Under the pieces are notes generated by a model that was not told the origin of the DNA, did no database searches, and was given only the letters and a program-made list of their open reading frames with translations. The position numbers were made by a program, and so were the translations under genes. From Candidatus Giovannonibacteria bacterium RIFCSPHIGHO2_02_43_16 (GTDB taxonomy: Bacteria; Patescibacteriota; Minisyncoccia; JACPKW01; UBA11713), in contig MFHJ01000036.1 of assembly GCA_001778545.1 (NCBI GenBank), forward strand, positions 11,674-24,000: a stretch of 12,327 bases of DNA, in the 5' to 3' direction. Below are positions 1-4,897 of this stretch, piece by piece. Each line of letters starts with the position of its first letter. Within the stretch, counting starts at the first letter, position 1.

Positions 1-357
1 GTCGGCGCGGTAATTAAGATCGAAAGCGATGCGATAGATTTTTCCGGAAACGAAGCGGCTCTTTTCGCCTCAGTTCATAAAACTATGCCTGAAGTTGAAA
101 CTCCAGTTCTTTCGATTGACCTGGAAGCCCCCCAAGTAAATATAAAGCAGATAACCGGTGGGTATGTATTGGCGGAAGCCTCGGATAATATCGGAGTTAC
201 GCAGATAGATATTTTTGAAAACGACTCGTTAAAAATTTCCTGTTTTGATGCGGCCTTTTGCGCATATAAACCTTCTTCTAGTTCACGCGATATTTCTGCT
301 AAAGCCTACGACGCTGCCGGAAATTCTGGAACAGCGGAGATTTCTGTAAATAGATAA
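1..357 (+). CDS. C-terminal part of an Ig-like-domain surface/secreted protein (5' partial)
   Basis: The frame is open from the first base of the window, so this is the 3' end of a longer gene; the ATG at 85 is almost certainly internal. The visible 118 residues hold the end of one repeat-like module (around IKIESDAIDFSGNEA) and one complete module. The latter contains ASDNIGVTQIDIFENDS and ends in ISAKAYDAAGNSGTAEISV, the terminal-strand pattern of bacterial Ig-like/fibronectin-type folds found in exported proteins. Two cysteines six residues apart (C-FDAAF-C) could form a disulfide, consistent with an extracytoplasmic location. No sorting motif or C-terminal membrane anchor follows. The function of the whole protein cannot be read from this fragment. 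The gene ends at a terminator 15 bp downstream. Confidence 0.7.
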   Translation, partial: VGAVIKIESDAIDFSGNEAALFASVHKTMPEVETPVLSIDLEAPQVNIKQITGGYVLAEASDNIGVTQIDIFENDSLKISCFDAAFCAYKPSSSSRDISAKAYDAAGNSGTAEISVNR

Positions 358-372
358 TTTATTTAAAAAACG

Positions 373-400
373 AAGGCGGGAGTATGGTGGCTCCCGCCTT
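373..400. terminator. Bidirectional intrinsic terminator between convergent genes
   Basis: A perfect 10-bp stem (AAGGCGGGAG at 373-382, CTCCCGCCTT at 391-400) encloses an 8-nt loop. On the minus strand the stem is followed within 2 nt by a six-T run (complement of the A run at 365-370), a good terminator for the 425-688 gene. On the plus strand only a few T residues follow, so termination of the 1-357 gene may be weaker. Confidence 0.8.
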
Positions 401-424
401 TAAGATTCGCTGCAACTTACTACG

Positions 425-688
425 TTACTTGAAAGGATCCATCCTGTCTATTCGTCCAGTTTCTCCACGTTCTATCATGCCCTTTATTTCATCGGCGAAT
501 GAGTCGAGTGCTTCGAGCTGACGCAGAAAATAGGTCACCATCAACTTTGGATGGAAGTAAGTTCGTCCGGTTGTTTTTTCAAACCCGTTTTCAATCAGTG
601 CTCTCCCTGCTTCCTCCTCGTTTTTGAAAGGGCCGACTAAAGTTTGAAGAAATAGCTGACTGTGACGCGGTTCTAAAATACATTCCAT
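425..688 (-). CDS. Small hypothetical protein (87 aa)
   Basis: I do not recognise this protein. The start is set by a strong Shine-Dalgarno AAGGAGG five bases before the ATG at 688, giving 87 residues. The same frame is open further upstream to 928, but that would run across the promoter and into rplJ and is not credible. The product is soluble-looking, charged and probably mostly helical. It begins MECILEPRHSQLFLQTLVGP, has a basic/aromatic centre (TGRTYFHPKLMVTYFL) and an acidic helix towards the end. It has no signal peptide or membrane segment. It is a stand-alone unit with its own promoter (716-744) and the terminator at 373-400. The promoter overlaps that of the L10 operon on the other strand, so the two units may influence each other. 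Confidence 0.75.
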   Translation of the reverse strand: MECILEPRHSQLFLQTLVGPFKNEEEAGRALIENGFEKTTGRTYFHPKLMVTYFLRQLEALDSFADEIKGMIERGETGRIDRMDPFK

Positions 689-707
689 ATTATCCTCCTT
701 GACGGAT

Positions 708-737
708 TTGACAGCAGTATAGCACCTCTGATACATT
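708..737 (+). promoter_or_regulatory. Promoter of the rplJ-rplL operon
   Basis: A consensus -35 TTGACA (708-713) is followed after 18 bp by TACATT (732-737). Predicted initiation near 743-745 coincides with the first base-paired strand of the L10 leader RNA, which supports the call. Confidence 0.65.
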
Positions 738-744
738 AAGTAAA
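716..744 (-). promoter_or_regulatory. Sigma70-type promoter for the 87-aa gene
   Basis: Read on the minus strand: -35 TTTACT (744-739), exactly 17 bp spacer, -10 TATACT (721-716). Transcription would start near 709, giving a leader of about 20 nt that contains the Shine-Dalgarno sequence. It lies inside the opposite-facing rplJ promoter. Confidence 0.7.
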
Positions 745-812
745 GCCGTAGAGACGAGGCGCAATAGATAAGCCCTCGCGAGGTGTAAGCGGCTTTTAGG
801 TCGCTTTTTTTC
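742..812 (+). ncRNA. Ribosomal protein L10 leader RNA with an attenuator
   Basis: The region directly upstream of rplJ folds like the known L10 leader, the site where the L10-(L12) complex binds to repress its own operon. AAAGCCG (742-748) pairs with CGGCTTT (790-796), and CGAGG (755-759) pairs with CCTCG (774-778). The conserved-looking CCTCGCGAGGTGTAAGC stretch (774-790) matches the L10-binding bulge region as I recall it from this family. The 3' strand of the closing helix overlaps a second hairpin, AAGCGG (787-792) with TCGCTT (801-806), which is followed by T5. Bases 790-792 cannot be in both. The obvious model is that one fold lets transcription through and the other terminates. The choice of state by L10 is inferred. 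Confidence 0.75.
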
Positions 813-819
813 TGAAAAA

Positions 820-1308
820 ATGCCCATAACCAGAGAGAAAAAAGAGACAATAATAGCCGATTTAAAGAAGCTTTTTGAAAAGGCGAGTATTTTGGTATTC
901 GTGAATTTCCACGGACTTTCTGTGGCAAAAGAGCGAAAATTGCGCGGTCAGTTTAGGGGCGCGGAAATAAAGTATAAAGTCGCAAAAAAGACTTTGCTCA
1001 AGAAAGCATTAGAGTCTGCTGGATTTACGGACACGCCGGAATTAGAGGGGGAGATTGGGATTGTGGCTGGATATGGCGAGGTTACGGAACCCCCAGCGTT
1101 AACCGCCAAATTCATAAAAGCGGAAAAAGAAGGGCTCAAGATCATCGGCGGGATTTATGAAGCGAGATATGTTGGAGCAGATATTATAAAACAGCTCGGG
1201 GCGATACCTTCGAGGGAAGTTTTGCTCACGCAAGTTGCTTTCATTTTATCCCAGCCTGTCCGGAGTTTAGCTAGAGCATTAAAAGAGGTCGAGAAGATTA
1301 AAAATTGA
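820..1308 (+). CDS. rplJ: 50S ribosomal protein L10
   Basis: This is L10, the base of the ribosomal stalk, which binds 23S rRNA and carries the L7/L12 dimers. At 162 residues it has the usual bacterial length. Recognisable parts are the N-terminal segment MPITREKKETIIADLKKLFE, the conserved SILVFVNFHGLSVAKERKLRGQF stretch (in pieces), KYKVAKKTLLKKALE, and the C-terminal helix that docks L7/L12 (SREVLLTQVAFILSQPVRSLARAL). The ATG at 820 has no Shine-Dalgarno sequence; it is preceded by a T run and GAAAAA. Initiation may therefore depend on the A-rich context or on leader structure. It is first in the operon, 27 bp before rplL, as in nearly all bacteria, and is regulated by the leader at 742-812. 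Confidence 0.97.
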   Translation: MPITREKKETIIADLKKLFEKASILVFVNFHGLSVAKERKLRGQFRGAEIKYKVAKKTLLKKALESAGFTDTPELEGEIGIVAGYGEVTEPPALTAKFIKAEKEGLKIIGGIYEARYVGADIIKQLGAIPSREVLLTQVAFILSQPVRSLARALKEVEKIKN

Positions 1309-1335
1309 AAATTATAAATTAAGAATTGAGATAAT

Positions 1336-1710
1336 ATGGCGGATTTAGAAAAAATAGTAGATGAGATCTCAAAGCTGACGGCGCTCGAACTTTCCGATTT
1401 AGTCAAAAAGATCGAAGAGAAATTCGGAGTGAGTGCGGCTCCGACGTTTGCAGTCGGAGCTCCGACCCAGGTTGGAGGAGGAGAGATAGAAGAGGAGAAA
1501 TCCACTTTTAACGTGGAGCTCAAGAGCACTGGTGCTCAGAAAATTGCGGTGATAAAAGTTATCCGCGAAGTTTTAGGACTTGGGCTTGCCGAAGCTAAGG
1601 GATTGGCAGATGCGGCTCCGAAAGTTGTCAAAGAAGGTTTGGACAAGGCGGCAGCGACTGAACTTAAGGCAAAGCTGGAGGCAGCAGGAGCCGCAGTTGA
1701 ATTGAAGTAA
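1336..1710 (+). CDS. rplL: 50S ribosomal protein L7/L12
   Basis: L7/L12 forms the flexible stalk that recruits and stimulates translational GTPases. The 124-residue product has the standard three-part layout. The N-terminal dimerisation helix is MADLEKIVDEISKLTALELSDLVKKIEEKFGV. A short Ala/Pro/Gly-rich hinge follows (about residues 33-52), containing the acidic tract EIEEEKS. The C-terminal factor-binding domain contains KIAVIKVIREVLGLGLAEAKGLADAAP and ends KAKLEAAGAAVELK. The glycine/leucine-rich helix and invariant lysines of the factor-binding surface are present. It follows rplJ at the usual position; the ribosome binding site is weak (TTGAGAT). Downstream, 24 bp separate it from a winged-helix gene, so that gene is probably cotranscribed. 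Confidence 0.97.
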   Translation: MADLEKIVDEISKLTALELSDLVKKIEEKFGVSAAPTFAVGAPTQVGGGEIEEEKSTFNVELKSTGAQKIAVIKVIREVLGLGLAEAKGLADAAPKVVKEGLDKAAATELKAKLEAAGAAVELK

Positions 1711-1734
1711 CAAAAGATACATTATATAGGAGCT

Positions 1735-2316
1735 ATGGCGGACGATTTGGGAAAGCTTTTTGGCTCTTCTGGACGGGTAAAAATTATCCGCTTTTTCTTA
1801 ATGAATCCCGGAGGAGCTTTTGCATTAAATCATGTTGCGAAGTCCACTAAAATTTCTAAGGAAACAGCACGGCGCGAATTAAATTTGTTGCGCGATATAA
1901 ATTTTATAAAATGCTCGAAAAAAGGCAAAGAGAAAGTTTATCAATTAAATAATCTATTTCAGTACAATCGCGCCTTAAAACATTTGGTAGTGGAATCTGC
2001 GCCTATTTCTCGCGATTTGCTGCTGAAGCGTTTTCGCGGACTAGGAAGAGGACTAAAATTTGTTGCGCTTTCTGGAATTTTTTCGGGATCCTCGGAAGGA
2101 GGTCTCGATATTTTGATAGTCGGGGATAATATAAGAAAAAGCAGGCTTGATAAAATTTTGGGCAAAACGGAATCGGAGCTCGGCCGAGAAATTAAATATG
2201 TCCTTTTCGACACGAAAGAGTTCAAATACCGGCACAGTATGTACGACAAATTCATTATGGATGTTTTGGACGGCGAGCACGATGTGCTTATAGATAATCT
2301 GAAGGCGGGCGCGTAG
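1735..2316 (+). CDS. Winged-helix protein with nucleotidyltransferase-like C-terminal domain
   Basis: The N-terminal ~75 residues form a winged helix-turn-helix of the ArsR/MarR type: SSGRVKIIRFFLMNPGGAFA, then helix-turn-helix LNHVAKSTKISKETARRELNLL, then a basic wing (KCSKKGKEKVYQLN). The C-terminal half resembles a MNT-type nucleotidyltransferase fold with a degenerate active-site strand, GIFSGSSEGGLDILIVGD. The glycine-serine motif is altered and only one of the two usual metal-binding acids of the DxD strand is evident, so catalysis is doubtful. The conserved tail FDTKEFKYRHSMYDKF is, from memory, typical of a family common in Parcubacteria. DNA binding is likely; the target is unknown. 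The AGGAG before the start is only 2 bp from the ATG, unusually close. The last 10 bp, including the stop TAG, are the first 10 bp of the tRNA-Val gene. Confidence 0.8.
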   Translation: MADDLGKLFGSSGRVKIIRFFLMNPGGAFALNHVAKSTKISKETARRELNLLRDINFIKCSKKGKEKVYQLNNLFQYNRALKHLVVESAPISRDLLLKRFRGLGRGLKFVALSGIFSGSSEGGLDILIVGDNIRKSRLDKILGKTESELGREIKYVLFDTKEFKYRHSMYDKFIMDVLDGEHDVLIDNLKAGA

Positions 2317-2380
2317 CTCAGTTGGTTAGAGCGTACGGTTCACATCCGTAAGGCCCCCCGTTCGAATCGGGGCGCGCCCA
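2307..2380 (+). tRNA. tRNA-Val (anticodon CAC)
   Basis: A complete cloverleaf is visible. Acceptor GGGCGCG (2307-2313) pairs with CGCGCCC (2373-2379). The D stem is GCTC/GAGC (2316-2319, 2329-2332). Anticodon stem TACGG/CCGTA (2334-2338, 2346-2350) encloses loop TTCACAT, with anticodon CAC at 2341-2343 reading GTG (Val). T stem CCCCG/CGGGG (2356-2360, 2368-2372) encloses TTCGAAT. The discriminator is A2380. The 3' CCA is not encoded (ACTG follows), so it would be added by the CCA enzyme. The 5' end overlaps the winged-helix gene by 10 bp, and bases 8-10 of the tRNA (TAG) are that gene's stop codon. No separate promoter is evident, so it is probably processed from the ribosomal-protein transcript. 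Confidence 0.97.
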
Positions 2381-2401
2381 CTGCATAAGGCCACAAACAT
2401 A

Positions 2402-2430
2402 TTGCACAAATTACTTAGTTTTGATATATT
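2402..2430 (+). promoter_or_regulatory. Sigma70-type promoter for the Phe-rich leader unit
   Basis: TTGCAC (2402-2407), 17-bp spacer, TATATT (2425-2430). The expected start, about 7 bases past the -10 box, falls on the ATG at 2437, so the transcript would begin with the leader peptide start codon. Confidence 0.75.
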
Positions 2431-2436
2431 GGATTA

Positions 2437-2502
2437 ATGAAAGCGTACAGTAATTATTTCTTTAGTTTTTTCTTTACCGATTGGATAGATCGGAGAGTTT
2501 AG
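2437..2502 (+). CDS. Phenylalanine-rich leader peptide (21 aa)
   Basis: A short ORF begins at the predicted transcription start and ends at TAG 2500-2502. Its core reads YSNYFFSFFFTDW, with five Phe codons grouped as two and three (TTC TTT AGT TTT TTC TTT, 2458-2475), plus two Tyr and one Trp. This strongly resembles the leader peptides of phenylalanine-controlled operons such as E. coli pheL, which also has Phe triplets split by one residue. There is no Shine-Dalgarno sequence; the likely mode is leaderless initiation. The final codons (Ile-Asp-Arg) form the antiterminator strand of the attenuator described at 2451-2554. The peptide itself probably has no function beyond being translated. 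The reading is strong because composition, promoter position and RNA folding all agree, but translation has not been shown. Confidence 0.7.
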   Translation: MKAYSNYFFSFFFTDWIDRRV

Positions 2503-2554
2503 AGCTGGAGAAATAATTATGCTTGGAACCTCCGATCTGGATCGGAGGATTTTT
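2451..2554 (+). promoter_or_regulatory. Transcription attenuator coupled to the Phe-rich leader peptide
   Basis: Three pairings are visible. (a) A long-range stem joins TAATTATTTCT (2451-2461) perfectly to AGAAATAATTA (2509-2519). (b) A terminator joins CCTCCGAT (2529-2536) to ATCGGAGG (2541-2548), followed by ATTTTTA. (c) An antiterminator joins AGATCGGAG (2487-2495) perfectly to CTCCGATCT (2530-2538), excluding (b). A ribosome stalled on the Phe codons would leave 2487-2495 free to form (c). A ribosome at the stop codon (2500) would cover it and allow (b). That is the logic of classical amino-acid attenuation; here it would control the 103-aa gene at 2588. Confidence 0.75.
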
Positions 2555-2587
2555 ATTGACCTTTAATAATTTGAAGGAGGGAAAATA

Positions 2588-2899
2588 ATGCTTATTGTTG
2601 TCGGGCCCGAAGTTATTAAAGATTTCGTAGTTGGCTATAGTTATGCGAGAAGACTTAAAGCAATTCAAGGAAAAGTAAAAGATAAAATTCAGGTTGCGAT
2701 GTGGGTTTCCTGTAGACTTTCCGAAGATAATGAAAATAATCAGCGTTTGAAAGAGCGCTTCATAAGTACGGTGCACGACCACATCGGGGTTCCGTGTTTT
2801 GACGGCGAGACGTCCAATGATTTGAGCGATGAGTTAATCAAGGAAAACGAGTTTTCGGCTGCTTCATCTCGCATCATGGCGATATACAATCGTCTATAA
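2588..2899 (+). CDS. Hypothetical protein (103 aa) under attenuator control
   Basis: I do not recognise the family. The start is well supported by GAAGGAGG about seven bases before the ATG. The product is soluble. A hydrophobic N-terminal strand (MLIVVGPEVIKDFVVGYSYA) is followed by a basic helix (RRLKAIQGKVKDK), a strand IQVAMWVSCR, a charged helix (SEDNENNQRLKERF), a segment STVHDHIGVPCFDGE, and a C-terminal helix ending SRIMAIYNRL. Two cysteines and two histidines are present but not in a clear metal-binding pattern. There is no signal or membrane segment. The gene is a single unit with promoter 2402-2430, attenuator 2451-2554 and terminator 2915-2959. If the Phe-rich leader works as it looks, expression rises when charged tRNA-Phe is scarce. 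A role in Phe metabolism or starvation is inference only. Confidence 0.7.
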   Translation: MLIVVGPEVIKDFVVGYSYARRLKAIQGKVKDKIQVAMWVSCRLSEDNENNQRLKERFISTVHDHIGVPCFDGETSNDLSDELIKENEFSAASSRIMAIYNRL

Positions 2900-2914
2900 A
2901 AGGAGGCAACCAAC

Positions 2915-2959
2915 AAGAAGGGGACCAGAGAAAGTTCTGCGTCCCCTTCTTTTATTTTT
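2915..2959 (+). terminator. Intrinsic terminator after the 103-aa gene
   Basis: AAGAAGGGGAC (2915-2925) pairs with GTCCCCTTCTT (2941-2951). The loop can extend the stem with CAGA/TCTG. TTTATTTTTG follows. An orphan Shine-Dalgarno-like AAAGGAGG at 2898-2905 precedes it with no start codon in range. Confidence 0.85.
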
Positions 2960-2964
2960 GAATA

Positions 2965-2970
2965 TATAAT
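2965..2970 (+). promoter_or_regulatory. -10 box of the sugar operon, apparently leaderless
   Basis: A perfect TATAAT lies 6 bp before the ATG at 2977, placing the expected transcription start on the start codon itself. No Shine-Dalgarno sequence exists. The -35 position falls in the preceding terminator and is not recognisable, so the promoter call rests on the -10 box and geometry. Confidence 0.55.
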
Positions 2971-2976
2971 TAAAGA

Positions 2977-3885
2977 ATGTCCTGGATTTCTTTCGCCGTG
3001 TTTGGATACTTCTTGCAGGCGGTTTCCGTTTTAGGCGACAAAATAATCCTCAAAAAAATCCTGCCCCGACCGTCTAGTTACGCTTTCTGGCAGGGAATTT
3101 TGAGTCTCGGGGCCGTCATATTTATTCCTTTCGGTTTCTCATTTCTTTCAGCGGAAAAAATTTTCATAAGTTTTCTGGCCGGAGCTTTCTGGCTCTACGG
3201 CCTTTTTTTCTTTTTTACCGCGCTTCGCAAGGCCGACGCGTCGAACGTTTTGCCGGTGGTTCTCAGCTTTACCGCAATCCTTATTTTTACTATGGAAGGA
3301 TTTTTTCTTAGGCATCAATTTAGCTCCGCAGATTTAATTGCCGGAGTTTTAATGGTATCTGGAAGCATTGCGCTTTCTCTTGAGCATAGATGGGGACATG
3401 GGCGGAAGATTCGTGGGTTTATTGTTCCTGCTATTGCGGCGGCCTTTCTTTTCGCCTTCTCCACATTTTTGATGAAATATCTTTTTCTAAATGAAAGTTT
3501 TTTTAATGTTTTTATTTGGTCGAGGGGCGGTCTTTTTTTGGCCGGGCTTTCATTTGCGCTCTCCTCGGATTTTAGGAATGAAATTATCGCCGGCTCGAAA
3601 TCACTAAAGCGTCCGAGGGCATCTGCGTCCATCGTTATAAATAAAATATTCGGCGCGTTGGGCGCGCTATCCATATTCTTCGCGATCTCGCGCGGTCCGG
3701 CCGCGCTCGTTAACGCGCTTCAGGGCTTGCAATATGCTTTTCTATTTTTAATCGGCGCGTCATTGTCCCTATGGCTTCCTTCGCTGATCGAAGAATCTTT
3801 GAGCCCGAAGGCGATTATGCAAAAGATATTTGGGATGTTTATGGTGTCTCTCGGCATTTTCATTCTTTATTTTTATGGAAACTAA
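2977..3885 (+). CDS. DMT/EamA-family membrane transporter
   Basis: At 302 residues with about ten hydrophobic helices, this has the size and layout of drug/metabolite transporter (EamA) proteins, built from two repeated five-helix halves. The first helix region is MSWISFAVFGYFLQAVSVLGDKIILKK; later clear helices include IFISFLAGAFWLYGLFFFF, LIAGVLMVSGSIALSLE, GFIVPAIAAAFLFAFSTFLM, FLAGLSFAL and the terminal IFGMFMVSLGIFILYF. The segment TALRKADASNVLPVVLSFTAIL is typical of the end of the first EamA repeat, and FAISRGPAALVNALQGLQYAF is its counterpart in the second half. The substrate cannot be read from sequence. It is first in an operon whose downstream genes act on sugars, so a sugar or glycoside derivative is a reasonable guess. 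It probably starts without a leader, just after TATAAT at 2965, and its 3' end overlaps the next gene by 11 bp. Confidence 0.85.
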   Translation: MSWISFAVFGYFLQAVSVLGDKIILKKILPRPSSYAFWQGILSLGAVIFIPFGFSFLSAEKIFISFLAGAFWLYGLFFFFTALRKADASNVLPVVLSFTAILIFTMEGFFLRHQFSSADLIAGVLMVSGSIALSLEHRWGHGRKIRGFIVPAIAAAFLFAFSTFLMKYLFLNESFFNVFIWSRGGLFLAGLSFALSSDFRNEIIAGSKSLKRPRASASIVINKIFGALGALSIFFAISRGPAALVNALQGLQYAFLFLIGASLSLWLPSLIEESLSPKAIMQKIFGMFMVSLGIFILYFYGN

Positions 3886-4897
3886 ACACGTCATAATTTT
3901 TCGAAAAAGTCTAAAAATACTTTTAGTTTTTCTTTTGCTTGCTGGATTAGCAGTTGTGTTCGGGCTTATTGGTTCGCCGGAGCTGAGCGCGCGAGCTTTC
4001 GGAGTGACTTTTTCTTCTCCGTTTGCCGAAAAATTCGGGATGGATCCAAAAGACGTATATCTTGCGATTTTGGACGATTTTAAAGTCAAAAAAATCAGAC
4101 TCCCGGTCTATTGGGATCGGATTGAAATGAAAGAAGGAGAACTTGATTTCTCTGAATTAGATTGGCAAATTTCGGAAGCTCAGAAAAGAGATGTAAAAAT
4201 TATTTTAACCATTGGCAGAAAACTTCCGCGCTGGCCGGAGTGTCACCAGCCAAACTGGGTTTTGGAGAAAAAAGATCAAGATTTCGAGAAGGAAAAATTA
4301 CTTAAATTTCTCGAGGTTGCCGTGGAGCGGTATCGAAATAATCCCGCGCTTTTCGCGTGGCAGATAGAAAACGAGCCATTCCTTCCTTTCGGCGACGCGT
4401 GCCCTCTTTTCGGAAAAGAATTTTTGGACAAAGAGATCGCTTCGGTTAAAAAAATAGACGCCAATCACCCAGTTATAATTACGGACTCCGGAGAACTTTC
4501 GATCTGGGTACGCGCGGCGAAAAGGGCGGATATTTTCGGGAGCACGATGTATAGGCAGATTTGGAACGAGAATCTTGGTTTTTTTACTTATCCGATTCCT
4601 CCGCAATTTTTCAGAGTTAAGCTCACGCTGACTAAATTGATCGCGGGCAATAAACCAGTTATTATTTCCGAACTTCAAGCCGAGCCGTGGGGGCCGCACC
4701 AGCTTTATGAGGAAAACTTGTTTCCCCTGGATTCGCAGTTGGATAAATTTAACGCGAAAAAATTTAAGGAATATATTTCATACGCGGAGAAATCAGGCTT
4801 TGATGAATTCTACCTTTGGGGCGTAGAATGGTGGTATTGGCTGAAGACCGAAAAAAATCATCCGGAAATATGGAACGAGGCAAAAAAGCTATTTTAG
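3875..4897 (+). CDS. Membrane-anchored clan GH-A glycoside hydrolase (cellulase/beta-glycosidase-like)
   Basis: I chose the ATG at 3875 (340 aa) because it puts a basic start (METKHVIIFRKSLK) before a single transmembrane segment (about residues 14-33), a signal anchor exposing the enzyme outside the membrane. The earlier in-frame ATG at 3830 lies deep in the transporter gene. The rest reads as a (beta/alpha)8 barrel: KKIRLPVYWDRIEMKEGELDF (split at the strand), VKIILTIGRKLPRWPE, then ALFAWQIENEPF, where E167 is the probable acid/base of the NEP motif. PVIISELQAEPWG carries the likely nucleophile E266 (E270 is the alternative). The WGVEWWYW segment near the end fits an aromatic-rich sugar site. 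Family assignment within clan GH-A (GH5-, GH39- or GH42-like) is uncertain. It overlaps both neighbours (11 and 28 bp), implying translational coupling. Confidence 0.8.
   Translation: METKHVIIFRKSLKILLVFLLLAGLAVVFGLIGSPELSARAFGVTFSSPFAEKFGMDPKDVYLAILDDFKVKKIRLPVYWDRIEMKEGELDFSELDWQISEAQKRDVKIILTIGRKLPRWPECHQPNWVLEKKDQDFEKEKLLKFLEVAVERYRNNPALFAWQIENEPFLPFGDACPLFGKEFLDKEIASVKKIDANHPVIITDSGELSIWVRAAKRADIFGSTMYRQIWNENLGFFTYPIPPQFFRVKLTLTKLIAGNKPVIISELQAEPWGPHQLYEENLFPLDSQLDKFNAKKFKEYISYAEKSGFDEFYLWGVEWWYWLKTEKNHPEIWNEAKKLF

Noticed and set aside
689..928. Upstream extension of the 425-688 minus-strand reading frame
   Set aside because: It would cross the promoter, L10 leader and the start of rplJ; a strong ribosome binding site fixes the start at 688.
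2898..2912. Shine-Dalgarno sequence AAAGGAGG after the 103-aa gene
   Set aside because: No start codon follows within range before the terminator, so no gene can be supported.
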